From Cyanobacteria bacterium HKST-UBA02 (lineage in GTDB: Bacteria > Cyanobacteriota > Vampirovibrionia > Obscuribacterales > Obscuribacteraceae): a stretch of DNA of 27,462 nt. The stretch is taken from assembly GCA_020431945.1 (NCBI GenBank), contig JAGQHH010000108.1:1-27462 (forward strand), given 5' to 3'. A model generated the notes under the pieces. It was not told where the DNA came from and searched no databases. It saw only the letters and a program-made list of their open reading frames with translations. Of this stretch, positions 1 through 7,347 are shown piece by piece (the first letter of the stretch is position 1; the number at the start of each line of letters is the position of its first letter). The translations under genes and the position numbers were made by a program.

Positions 1-2
1 GC

Positions 3-77
3 ATGGCTGCTGGCGGCATGGCCGGTGGCGGCATGGCCGGTGGCGGAATTGCCGGTGGCGGTATGGCCGGCGGAGCG
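3..77 (+). repeat. tandem 15-bp coding repeat (MAGGG)
   Basis: Four complete 15-base units start at 3, 18, 33 and 48, and a partial one starts at 63. Each encodes M/I-A-G/A-G-G. Units two and three differ only at the last base. The array may continue beyond the left edge. It is coding, in frame with the membrane protein above. Confidence 0.8.
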
Positions 78-575
78 GGTCAAGCACCATCACCGACACC
101 GCAAGCAAGCCCGACGGCGGAGGCTGACGACTGGAAATCCCAGCTCGACGCCATTCCGACTCCCAAATCCCTGACTGCTTCTCATGACCAGCTCCCGGTT
201 CACAATCCCGGCGCAGGAGCAGGCCCAGGAGCCGGTGCAATGACACCTCCTCCATCTGCAGCGGGCGGAGCCGGCCGATGGACATCGGACTCCATGGAGA
301 GACCGAGTTACGACGGATCCGAATACAATCGCTCCCGGGACTACGAGTCACCAGGAGCCCCGGGCGGGTTCGGAATGATCCTCGTGATTGTCCTGTTCAT
401 CGCAATCGCCGTTCTCGGTCTGCAAATGATGAACAAAGCACCGGCCCCCGACTTCAATAAACCAGCCGAACAGGCGGCCCCGGCAACAACATCCACTACG
501 CCGACCACGGCTCCCACGAGCCCGGGCTCGGTGCCGAGCGACGCCCTGCCGCCGCATCTCAGAACCCCAAGTTAA
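3..575 (+). CDS. Gly-rich single-pass membrane protein, 5' end probably outside the window
   Basis: The reading frame is open to the left edge, so the ATG at 3 may be an internal Met of a longer protein. The visible 190 residues start with MAGGG pentapeptide repeats (residues 1-25), then a Pro/Ala/Gly-rich hydrophilic stretch. One clear membrane helix lies at about 122-143 (GGFGMILVIVLFIAIAVLG), followed by an Ala/Thr/Pro-rich tail of about 45 residues. No catalytic or known domain is visible. The low-complexity arms around one helix suggest a membrane-anchored structural or envelope protein, but that is inference. Family not recognised; the coding call itself is fairly safe. Confidence 0.7.
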   Translation: MAAGGMAGGGMAGGGIAGGGMAGGAGQAPSPTPQASPTAEADDWKSQLDAIPTPKSLTASHDQLPVHNPGAGAGPGAGAMTPPPSAAGGAGRWTSDSMERPSYDGSEYNRSRDYESPGAPGGFGMILVIVLFIAIAVLGLQMMNKAPAPDFNKPAEQAAPATTSTTPTTAPTSPGSVPSDALPPHLRTPS

Positions 576-652
576 TCAGCTCCCGATTGCTATCCTGAGA
601 GCCGGGGAACATAGTACCTGGCGTCCCGGTAATGTCGGTCGCGAGGCAGTCA

Positions 653-811
653 ATGAAATACATAGGCTTAGCAATCTTAATCGCAGGGGCCTTTCTCTGG
701 TGTGGAAACGTCTTCGGATTTTTCCGAACTTTCCCGCTGTGCGGTTACCTTGTGATGGCTCTGGGCGGATTTTTGATGAAACAGGGCGGCGGCGGTGGCG
801 GCGAAGGCTGA
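653..811 (+). CDS. 52-residue single/double-pass membrane protein
   Basis: The ATG at 653 opens a 52-codon frame ending in TGA at 809-811. A GAGG Shine-Dalgarno lies at 643-646, seven bases before the start. Residues 3-15 (YIGLAILIAGAFL) form one hydrophobic helix, and residues 32-43 around GYLVMALGGFLM form a second hydrophobic stretch. The protein ends in a run of six glycines and EG. The stop lies two bases before the end of the convergent minus-strand gene at 814. The Gly tail recalls the Gly-rich gene just upstream. Function unknown. The hydrophobicity, ribosome site and tight fit between neighbours support a real gene. Confidence 0.55.
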   Translation: MKYIGLAILIAGAFLWCGNVFGFFRTFPLCGYLVMALGGFLMKQGGGGGGEG

Positions 812-813
812 AC

Positions 814-2190
814 TCAGGACTCTTCCACCGGATCGTAATCGTTTTCGCTCATATCGAAGGACCAGGCGACCGCCTGTCGTGCCGAGCTGACCTCTGGCGG
901 CACCCTGATGAAATATGCCTTGAAGCTGCCATCGCGCTCAGGCGTTGAATTGAGGACTTTAACCATGACCATGGGGAAGTCTCCGCTCAGACGTTTGAGA
1001 TAGAGCGTGCCATAGCGGGGATCTTCGTCGATGATCTCGGCACCGGATTCGGTGATGAACCTCTCTTCTCCGAATCGACTGATCAGAATCCGCCGAACTT
1101 CGACATTCTTCTCTTTCTCGATTTCTTTGATCGTAATCGTTTCGGGCTCCATCACCAGCCGCCTGGAGACAGCCATGCCGTGCCAGGCGAAGACCTCGAA
1201 GCCATCGGCAAACGTGATGCAGGCCCCATCTTCGCAATGAGGTCTGCTACTCTCGTCGACTTTCAGGGATCCGAGCCGCTCATAGAGCCAGCAATAACGC
1301 TCGTGAGGCACAAAAGCAGCACCGGTACGAACGATTGCCATGAGCGGCAGGAGCCTGTCGGTTGCCGCTTCGAAGTCCATCTCGTTGCGAAGGAAGTCCG
1401 GCACTGCTAGAAATCTTGCATCGAACTGCCCGTAACAAGCATCGACCAGGGAGCTCTGAACCAGCTCTACAAAGCGGCCGAGATTGCGGTAATGGCAGTA
1501 CTGCAGCATCATCTCTTTCTCATCATCAGTAATCGGCCGCCCGAGCAGAGTCTCGGCTGATGTGAAGGATTCAGACAGAACCGACTCCGGGATATTCCGG
1601 CTGCGGAACACCAGATCGATAGACCTGGTAAATAGCGCCATGAGCTGATCGACATCGAGGGCGGAGCCGCCGCCACGAAATATCAGGCTGTTACCCCAGC
1701 GGATCTGATTGTTCCGGGTATTCCTGGAGTTACCCCAGGCCCGGGAGGACATGGTGGATGCGGACCAGCCGTCGCTGGTGGTAAGCTCGCAGAGCGACTC
1801 GAGAACGCCCTGTCCGAGCATCTGCTCGAGATTATCTTCAGCCTCGAGCAGGATCTCGTCCCTGATCGGCCGCTTCAAGCCTCTTCCCATAAAACTCTCG
1901 GACCAGGGAGCTTTGATAGCCGACCCCAGTTTCTCGCTGCTATCAACCTGCATTCCCCCGAGAAGCTCCAGGGTGGCGCGGGAAATCGTCATGCTCAGAG
2001 GCGATGAGCACCAGGACATACGCGGCGGACCCAGACCGATCTGCCTGTAAGCGTGGAGAATAGCGGACTCTCCGGCAGCGCGCTCGGCAGGATCGGTCGA
2101 GGTCTCATAGAGACTCCAGACCTCCATATTCTCCAGGAGATCTCGCTCTTGCTCTTTTGTCATGAAACCGGAGCGAAGATGGATGGACAT
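814..2190 (-). CDS. DUF6745-family protein
   Basis: 458 residues. The last 123 residues carry a conserved block I associate with DUF6745: WHG at 336-338, a stretch with I-x-x-E-K-N-V-E-V-R-R-I-L-I (about 350-370), SGAE near 382, RYGTLYL near 392, then VLNSTPERDGSFKAYFIRVPP (about 413-433) and AVAWSF (about 440-445). The N-terminal half has no motif I can place. Proteins with this domain are often larger and of unknown function. No signal peptide or membrane helix is visible, so it is probably cytosolic. A Met at residue 10 (2163) is an alternative start; neither start has a strong ribosome site. It lies 55 bases after the SAF-domain gene on the same strand and may be cotranscribed with it. 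Confidence 0.75.
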   Translation of the reverse strand: MSIHLRSGFMTKEQERDLLENMEVWSLYETSTDPAERAAGESAILHAYRQIGLGPPRMSWCSSPLSMTISRATLELLGGMQVDSSEKLGSAIKAPWSESFMGRGLKRPIRDEILLEAEDNLEQMLGQGVLESLCELTTSDGWSASTMSSRAWGNSRNTRNNQIRWGNSLIFRGGGSALDVDQLMALFTRSIDLVFRSRNIPESVLSESFTSAETLLGRPITDDEKEMMLQYCHYRNLGRFVELVQSSLVDACYGQFDARFLAVPDFLRNEMDFEAATDRLLPLMAIVRTGAAFVPHERYCWLYERLGSLKVDESSRPHCEDGACITFADGFEVFAWHGMAVSRRLVMEPETITIKEIEKEKNVEVRRILISRFGEERFITESGAEIIDEDPRYGTLYLKRLSGDFPMVMVKVLNSTPERDGSFKAYFIRVPPEVSSARQAVAWSFDMSENDYDPVEES

Positions 2191-2245
2191 GAGATCGGCA
2201 TCTCTTGCTGCTTATTATTTGATTGTACCCACAGAATCAAGTGCT

Positions 2246-2578
2246 CTATTGAAGGTCGATTTCGCGCACCTGAGCATGGATCGGTATGGCATGGACAGTA
2301 GTCCGGCCTACCGCAGCAGGCATCGAGGTGACAGCGTCCTGAAACAGGCCGACTTCGCTGAGGCGAGCCTGCTCGACCATGCTCTTATCGATGGTGGTCC
2401 CGGAAGGAACAGCAACACTGGTCAAAATCACCGAGCCGCGAGATCCGCTCGAATCAGCTTCGAGCTGGCTCACTCTGCTGGTGACGGCCATGGTGACGAA
2501 CACCGCCAGCACTATGATGACGAGCAGCATCACTGCCGGCGGGCAGTTCGCAAGCCGATCAATCAGTTTCTTGTTCAT
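2246..2578 (-). CDS. membrane-anchored SAF-domain protein
   Basis: 110 residues from the ATG at 2578, chosen because GGAGG (2588-2592 on this strand) sits nine bases upstream; a GTG at 2587 would add three residues but overlaps that site. A membrane helix spans about residues 15-33. A SAF-like domain follows (about 50-108): an ILTSVAVPSGTTIDKSMVEQ start, a middle VGRTTV and a final IPIHAQVREIDL strand. SAF domains occur in CpaB pilus-assembly and FlgA flagellar proteins and in antifreeze-like enzymes. This one has no further domain, so it is far shorter than CpaB. No pilus genes are visible nearby. The role is unknown, probably in the envelope. Confidence 0.65.
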   Translation of the reverse strand: MNKKLIDRLANCPPAVMLLVIIVLAVFVTMAVTSRVSQLEADSSGSRGSVILTSVAVPSGTTIDKSMVEQARLSEVGLFQDAVTSMPAAVGRTTVHAIPIHAQVREIDLQ

Positions 2579-2650
2579 GGAAAACACCTCCTCATCCCAT
2601 CATAAGTGAGAGAAGGCAACCGGAGTCCTGCCTGAATCTATCCTTAAGAG

Positions 2651-4006
2651 TCACCGCATACGACACCACTTAGCGACCCGGTAGACAGGATAGCTGAGCA
2701 CCAGCATGAGCAAAGCCAGGGGCGCATTCTCGTGGTCGGTGAAAAGCGAGCCCGCCAGAAAAAGGAGTGAAATAGCCAGGGCGATTCCGGTAGTCCAGGG
2801 ATAGCCCCAGGCTCGATACGGTCTGGCCAGATCGGGCTCCCGGCGCCTGAGCAAGAAGAGAGAAAGGTAAGAAAGCGAGTAGTTGGCTACGAAGAAGAAA
2901 GAGAGCATGGCAATGACCCGCTCGAATGATCCCATGACGAAAACGATCCCCACCATAGTGCTCAGCATCAGAGCGACTTCCGGCGTTCCGCCTCGATTGA
3001 CCCGGCTGGCAGCATGAAAGAAGAGCCCGTCGGAGCTCATGGCATAGAGTATGCGCGAGCAGAAAAGTTGCACGGCATTGATGCAGCTGAGCAGAGAGAC
3101 GATCATGATCCCCCGGACGATATGGTCCCCATGGCGCCCGAAAACATGCTCGGCTGCTGTCCCGAGGACAAATTTGTTGCCGGCGATCTCATTCATCGGC
3201 ATCACATACAATACTGCTGCGTTCAACAGGACATAGATAATGACGATAGCGAACACGCTGCTGAAAATCGAGCGAGGGACATCCCTTGCCGGATCCTTGA
3301 GCTCCTCAGAAAAATAGATCACTCCGTGCCAGCCATCAATCGTATAGAAGACCGCCTGCATGCCGAGCATCATTGCCGAGAGCAGAACCCAGCTCGGCTT
3401 GAGCTCCAGGGAGCCCGAGGCGAAGCCCGGAGCTCCGGCGTGATGTCCGACATAAAAGCAAGCCGCGGCCACCACCAGGAAGGCTATTGTTTTGAGCACC
3501 GCAGTCACTACCTGGATGCTGCTTCCCCACTTGATGCCTCGCCACTGGAGCAGGGCGAACAAGACAATGACCGCCACAGCCAGCTCTCTTTCCCGACCTG
3601 AGAGCGACGGCAGGAGAATTTCGGAGTATTCGCCCACGACAATGGACACAGCTGCGAGGGTTCCGCAGCTCGAGAGCCAGTCGCTCCAGCCCACCACAAA
3701 ACCGGCATACTCAGAAATTGCCCGTCGCGAGAAGTTGTACTGCCCGCCGCTTCTCGGGATCGCCACAGCCAGCTCGGCAAGGGAAGAGGCTCCGCAGAAA
3801 GCATAGAGACCGCCAAGGATCCAGACTCCCAGGAAGACGAAGGGATTGGGCAGCCATGTGGCAATGTCTCCCGGTGTTCGCACGATCCCGGCAGCAATAG
3901 TATTGCCTATTGCCGCTGATATACCGAACCAGACCCCCAGGGCCTTGAGCAGCTTGCCTCTATCCTCGCGCTCGGTCCGGGCGGAATTGTCCTGGCTTTC
4001 GGTCAA
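2651..4006 (-). CDS. APC-superfamily amino acid permease
   Basis: 451 residues with about twelve hydrophobic segments and the N-terminal APC signature IGNTIAAGIVRTPG (about residues 33-46), the region that binds the substrate amino group in LeuT-fold carriers. RSGGQYNFSRRA and the EELKDPARDVPRSI loop are also typical of the family. It should be an inner-membrane importer or antiporter of amino acids or polyamines; the substrate cannot be read from sequence. The start is TTG at 4006. An in-frame TGA lies six bases upstream (4010-4012) and no other start precedes the first helix, so TTG is almost forced. Length and topology are normal for the family. Confidence 0.88.
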   Translation of the reverse strand: MTESQDNSARTEREDRGKLLKALGVWFGISAAIGNTIAAGIVRTPGDIATWLPNPFVFLGVWILGGLYAFCGASSLAELAVAIPRSGGQYNFSRRAISEYAGFVVGWSDWLSSCGTLAAVSIVVGEYSEILLPSLSGRERELAVAVIVLFALLQWRGIKWGSSIQVVTAVLKTIAFLVVAAACFYVGHHAGAPGFASGSLELKPSWVLLSAMMLGMQAVFYTIDGWHGVIYFSEELKDPARDVPRSIFSSVFAIVIIYVLLNAAVLYVMPMNEIAGNKFVLGTAAEHVFGRHGDHIVRGIMIVSLLSCINAVQLFCSRILYAMSSDGLFFHAASRVNRGGTPEVALMLSTMVGIVFVMGSFERVIAMLSFFFVANYSLSYLSLFLLRRREPDLARPYRAWGYPWTTGIALAISLLFLAGSLFTDHENAPLALLMLVLSYPVYRVAKWCRMR

Positions 4007-4062
4007 ACGTCAGTCTCGGGAGCGCTAATTCTCACCGTAAATTTCATCGCTAATTTTAATCG

Positions 4063-4359
4063 CTACTCGATCCGGAATTCGGTACGACCGACACGAATGA
4101 CATCGGAAGGCGCCAGTCTCCAGGCCGCATTGAGGAGCTGGTCGTTGACCTTGGTCCCATTGCTGCTGTTGAGGTCTTCTACCCACCAGGCGCCATCGTC
4201 CCAGTAAATCTGGGCATGGTACGCGGAAGCATAGCCGTCCTCGGGCAAGACCACCTGATTGTCCGGGGCTCTGCCGAGCGCTACCTTCGAGTCATTGATA
4301 GTAAATCTCTCACCGGTGGTCAGATTGACCAGTATCGGAAGGCGACCTGTATTTTCCAT
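4063..4359 (-). CDS. FHA-domain protein
   Basis: 98 residues, essentially a single forkhead-associated domain that would bind phosphothreonine peptides. Visible FHA landmarks are G29-R30, S45-x-x-H48 (SAYHAQI) and N67-G68-T69 in DLNSSNGTKVN, ending with the terminal strand GRTEFRIE. The ATG at 4359 is chosen because an AGGGGAG ribosome site lies directly upstream; a TTG at 4383 would add eight residues without a site. No kinase or phosphatase is adjacent, so its partner is unknown. It lies upstream of the permease gene on the same strand, 56 bases away, and diverges from the CGNR gene. Confidence 0.85.
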   Translation of the reverse strand: MENTGRLPILVNLTTGERFTINDSKVALGRAPDNQVVLPEDGYASAYHAQIYWDDGAWWVEDLNSSNGTKVNDQLLNAAWRLAPSDVIRVGRTEFRIE

Positions 4360-4426
4360 GTTCTCCCCTGAGGGCTCAGCCAAACACCAAACATATTTTA
4401 GACGGCGAAAATTCTATCGACAATCC

Positions 4427-4440
4427 GCTGATTTATCAGC
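4427..4440. promoter_or_regulatory. palindrome between divergent FHA and CGNR genes
   Basis: GCTGAT-TT-ATCAGC is a perfect 6-bp inverted repeat with a two-base centre. It lies in the 145-base divergent intergenic region, which suggests an operator shared by both genes. The CGNR protein, a possible DNA binder, is a candidate ligand, but nothing in the sequence proves it. Confidence 0.35.
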
Positions 4441-4504
4441 TCGCTAAGAGATTCACATTAAAGTACCCCAGAATCGGTGCCTTCCGGCTCTTGATAATTG
4501 TGCT

Positions 4505-5569
4505 ATGCTGATTTACAGAGTTTCGTGGCACAAACGTGGCAAAATGAGATCGAGTCAAGCAGACACGCCCGGATCCCGTACCTGGCGGGTTTTCGAAGCA
4601 TATGAGCTGAGCGCCGACCAGCGGTCCCTGGAACGCCATGGCAATCCTGTCTTTGACGCTTCTTATCTCCTGGAGGATCCTGCCTGGAAAAAGAAAGCGT
4701 TTTTCGACTACTGCAATATCGGCTCCTCCGGGGAAGCCCTGGACTATGTGAAACGCTGGGGATTCCCGGCCCAGTCACACAACGGGCTCTTCAGCCTGAC
4801 CGAGGTCCTCGAATCGGCGGCCTCCATGCGTTTTCTCGCAATGGTTTTGAGAAATGCCGGGGATCTGGCAAAAGTCGACAAATGGATCAGTGTCCGGGGA
4901 GACATACTGGACCAACTCTGGCGGCAGTGGTCCCGCCAGACGAAAGGAGCGAGCTATGCCCGATTCATGGCGGAGCTTCCGCTTCTGATGAGCTCGACAG
5001 TGAGAAAGCTTAAGACAGGCATCGACCAGGCGGAGCTCTCGGACATCGAACGTCTTGTCAAAGAAGTCTATCTCGAGACCGCACGGACAGACCGGCTCAT
5101 CTTTCACCTCGAGCCCACCAGCCAGGAAGCCGACCTCGTCTTTCCACACTATCGCGGCATCTACACCACATCTTCCCTGGGCGCGCCGGTCATGGATCAT
5201 GACGCTTCATCCATATCGATGGAGAGCCGCACCTTCGAGGACCTGCGCCAGCGCCTCGGCCAGCCCGAGCTGGTAGTCGTCAAAGAATTCGTCAGGCGGA
5301 TCCTCAACCGGATGCTCCAGGGCATCAAGCCGACTCTTTCATTCAGACAGGCAGGAAGGTCCTCGCCGGATCTCGTTCAGTCTTTCACCGTCTCCACTCC
5401 CTGGGAAGGTCTCTGTCTGGAGCTCTACGATCTGGCAGGCGGGGCCTCGAGACTGCGTCTCTGCGGCAATGAAAAATGCCGCAAGCTACTATCGCCTGCG
5501 ACCAGGCGAAAAGAACATTGCAATGCGACCTGCCGAAAAGAACACTGGCGGCAACGACAGCTACAATGA
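4505..5569 (+). CDS. CGNR/ABATE-like zinc-finger protein
   Basis: 354 residues from the ATG at 4505; an ATG at 4544 (residue 14, KMRSSQ) is equally plausible, and neither has a good ribosome site. The C-terminus has C320-G-N-E-K-C325, 13 residues, then C339-x3-C343 in a very basic context, as in CGNR zinc fingers attached to ABATE-type N-terminal domains. Such proteins are thought to be regulators, usually around 180-220 residues, so this is a long version. The N-terminal 300 residues are mostly helical and acidic, with no second recognisable domain. It ends five bases before the first gene of the small-membrane-protein group, so the two may be cotranscribed. Confidence 0.65.
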   Translation: MLIYRVSWHKRGKMRSSQADTPGSRTWRVFEAYELSADQRSLERHGNPVFDASYLLEDPAWKKKAFFDYCNIGSSGEALDYVKRWGFPAQSHNGLFSLTEVLESAASMRFLAMVLRNAGDLAKVDKWISVRGDILDQLWRQWSRQTKGASYARFMAELPLLMSSTVRKLKTGIDQAELSDIERLVKEVYLETARTDRLIFHLEPTSQEADLVFPHYRGIYTTSSLGAPVMDHDASSISMESRTFEDLRQRLGQPELVVVKEFVRRILNRMLQGIKPTLSFRQAGRSSPDLVQSFTVSTPWEGLCLELYDLAGGASRLRLCGNEKCRKLLSPATRRKEHCNATCRKEHWRQRQLQ

Positions 5570-5573
5570 TCTT

Positions 5574-5879
5574 ATGAGGATAAGAAAAGAGCCAGATCGA
5601 ATCGTTCTTTACGTGACGCTAGCCGCTATGCTAGCCGGTCTTCTGACGAACCCGCGATACGTGCTCGGAGCCTTATTCACCTTCCTTTGCATAGCTGTCG
5701 CCATGGTCCTCCCTACCGTCATCGCTTACGTAACAGCGGCGACGGGCTACTTCGCTCTATCATGGACGATCATAGGAAGCCAGCGTCTCTACGGCTTCTA
5801 CTGCCGGAACAATGTTTCCGCGGGACTCGCTACCGTTATCGTCTCCTTCACCGCCGGAGTCGCCTGGGCATGCTTGTAA
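5574..5879 (+). CDS. small RSL-type membrane protein, left group gene 1
   Basis: 101 residues from the ATG at 5574. The frame is open further left, but there it overlaps the zinc-finger gene, and MRIRKEPDRIVLYVT gives a normal short basic N-terminus. Three hydrophobic segments lie at about 10-22, 29-63 and 82-101. The C-terminus reads YCRNNVSAGLATVIVSFTAGVAWACL. This matches the signature of the paralogs in this window (polar/basic loop, G-x-A, then S-F-x-A-G), although R-S-L itself is changed to N-N-V. It is the most diverged member. Function unknown; an integral inner-membrane protein is expected. Confidence 0.6.
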   Translation: MRIRKEPDRIVLYVTLAAMLAGLLTNPRYVLGALFTFLCIAVAMVLPTVIAYVTAATGYFALSWTIIGSQRLYGFYCRNNVSAGLATVIVSFTAGVAWACL

Positions 5880-5977
5880 CCATCAGTTGGTGAAGTGTTC
5901 AGTCCATCGGCTTGCTTAGCCGTTCCCGAAGATAAAATCGGCCCGTTGGAGACTGTGTCGAAGTCGGGAGCCGGCTG

Positions 5978-6292
5978 ATGTTCAAGCGAGTTCCATTACC
6001 AGTAGTTGTTTTGATCGGGACGTTGCTTGTCTACGGAATGATGAACCCGGTCATACTTGGCGCCCTTCTTTACCTGCCAGCCGTCTTCCTGTCCGTGCTC
6101 ACCTACTTTGCCTTCTTTATTTCGATCTTCGCAGCAGCAGCGTTCATGACGTTCCACGTCTTCATGGGTGCCTGGGCGTATCTGAACAGCTTTTATCGAG
6201 CCAGCGCCCGGAGCCTCATGCTTGCCGGTGGCACATCCGCCGTCGTCGCGTTCTCCATGGGAATTCTCTACGGAGTCCTGAGCAATATGTAG
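5978..6292 (+). CDS. small RSL-type membrane protein, left group gene 2
   Basis: 104 residues, start ATG 5978 with a GGGAG ribosome site seven bases upstream. A long hydrophobic stretch fills residues 8-65, enough for two or three helices. A polar loop SFYRASARSLMLAGG follows, then a last helix VVAFSMGILYGVL. The loop carries the R-S-L-x-x-A-G signature shared with the other small membrane genes. It lies about 98 bases after gene 1. No motif outside the signature is recognisable, and no catalytic residues stand out. Confidence 0.6.
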   Translation: MFKRVPLPVVVLIGTLLVYGMMNPVILGALLYLPAVFLSVLTYFAFFISIFAAAAFMTFHVFMGAWAYLNSFYRASARSLMLAGGTSAVVAFSMGILYGVLSNM

Positions 6293-6345
6293 GACCGTAC
6301 AGCCAAACCTTGGCACTGCCCTGTCCCACATGCAATGATTGATCT

Positions 6346-6555
6346 ATGCACAGATTCAGACTCACACTGACTCTCCTCTGTCTATTCGCAGGCTTCGCCT
6401 TCGATAATTTCGATGAATTCGGTCGCCGCCTCGAAGCCTCTTTGATAAAACAGGCAGAGCTTCTGAATCAAGGAAGTTGCAGCTACAATTCAGAAACCGG
6501 CACCTATGAAAGTATTGATGGGCTGCTAATTGACACTGCGCTCCTGAGTCCATGA
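6346..6555 (+). CDS. 69-residue predicted secreted peptide
   Basis: The N-terminus MHRFRLTLTLLCLFAGFA looks like a Sec signal peptide with likely cleavage near residue 18. About 50 acidic, polar residues follow, with a single Cys at about 45 (GSCSYNSETGTYES). It does not carry the RSL signature. Its TGA overlaps the ATG of the next gene (ATGA at 6552-6555), a typical translational-coupling arrangement, which is the main reason to trust it. No ribosome site is obvious. It could be a small periplasmic partner of the membrane proteins, but no family is recognised. Confidence 0.5.
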   Translation: MHRFRLTLTLLCLFAGFAFDNFDEFGRRLEASLIKQAELLNQGSCSYNSETGTYESIDGLLIDTALLSP

Positions 6556-6893
6556 AGCATGCAAAACCGAGCCTGAAGTCATACTTGAAGCAGTGCTTTC
6601 GAACGCTGATCATTGTCCAGTCGGCTATCTATCTGCTCGCAGTCTTAATTTTTGCGATGCATGGGGATGCAGGTCTCGTCTATGGACTGCTCATATTCAT
6701 CTTTTTCGTCCCGGTCGTAGCAGCTTTCCATTGCTTGTGGCTGATTCCGTTCTATCCTATTTTCGCCATCAGCCATAGGAGCCTCAGCGTAGCGGGGACG
6801 GCTTTGACAGCGCTGTCTTTCACAGCCGGAGTTTGTACGGCAAATCTCGACAGGATTGGCCCATTGCTCTGGGGACCGCCATGGAGCCTTTGA
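6552..6893 (+). CDS. small RSL-type membrane protein, left group gene 4
   Basis: 113 residues, starting inside the stop codon of the preceding gene. A basic N-terminus (MKHAKPSLKSYLKQ) is followed by hydrophobic segments at about 18-36, 42-65 and 83-97. The C-terminal part IPFYPIFAISHRSLSVAG, then TALTALSFTAGV, is closely similar to the gene at 13993, which has LPFYPIYAAGHRSLTRAG and then MVLAALSFLAGI. It is therefore a clear member of the RSL family and the left-group counterpart of the A5/B3 gene type. Function unknown. Confidence 0.65.
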   Translation: MKHAKPSLKSYLKQCFRTLIIVQSAIYLLAVLIFAMHGDAGLVYGLLIFIFFVPVVAAFHCLWLIPFYPIFAISHRSLSVAGTALTALSFTAGVCTANLDRIGPLLWGPPWSL

Positions 6894-6943
6894 TTCGTTC
6901 CAGCTGGTACTCGAGATTCCCAAACCAAAGGCGAACGCCGCCC

Positions 6944-7171
6944 CTACTCCTTGTAGGTAGTGTTTTTGATATGCTCCCATCCGAAGTCCCCAATATACTT
7001 GGGCTCTGAAAGCCAGTGGTTAAATTTGCAAACATACTTGTCCGCCTCCCGGTCGATTTGGGAGACGATAAGGCCGGAAATGATTCCTGCAGAAAACGAT
7101 AGCGAAATGACAATAGTGGCGGAGCAGGTTCTGGCAGAACGTAGCACCCGTGCTGCAGCAGGAGAAATCAT
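6944..7171 (-). CDS. small minus-strand membrane protein, paralog of 13134-13325
   Basis: 75 residues. One hydrophobic segment, about residues 18-38, reads SATIVISLSFSAGIISGLIV, followed by a charged tail SQIDREADKYVCKFNHW. The other minus-strand gene (13134-13325) has the same plan: VVSFTFGFVSGLALSYLEEK, then a polar tail of similar length. S-F-x-A-G-I recalls the last helix of the plus-strand RSL family, but here it is near the N-terminus. The start at 7171 has no good ribosome site, so the N-terminus is uncertain. It is convergent with the left group. Confidence 0.5.
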   Translation of the reverse strand: MISPAAARVLRSARTCSATIVISLSFSAGIISGLIVSQIDREADKYVCKFNHWLSEPKYIGDFGWEHIKNTTYKE

Positions 7172-7202
7172 GGTCTAATTCCATCCGTGATTGCGTACAT
7201 AG

Positions 7203-7240
7203 ATCCATGATAAGCGCCGTGTCGCGATAGCGGAAGAGAG
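7203..7240 (+). repeat. upstream element copy E1
   Basis: ATCCATGATAAGCGCCG at 7203-7219 matches the element in front of the gene at 9002 (14 of 15 over CCATGATARGCGCCG), and both copies continue to a GGAAGAG block. Here no small membrane gene follows. The copy lies between the minus-strand gene ending its 5' side at 7171 and fabV, so it may be a remnant of a lost cassette or a regulatory site for the minus gene. Confidence 0.45.
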
Positions 7241-7307
7241 CCCAGCGCCTGAGTAACAATCTGAGAGTGCCTGTCGGCTTTGCGGGTACCTGAAAGCATG
7301 GGCGATC

Positions 7308-7313
7308 TATAAT
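7308..7313 (+). promoter_or_regulatory. -10 box for fabV
   Basis: A consensus TATAAT lies 35 bases before the chosen fabV start. No convincing -35 box is found at 16-18 bases, so the promoter may be activator-dependent or the match incidental. Confidence 0.4.
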
Positions 7314-7347
7314 TACAGCCCCTATTGAACCGTACATGGAGTCGATC

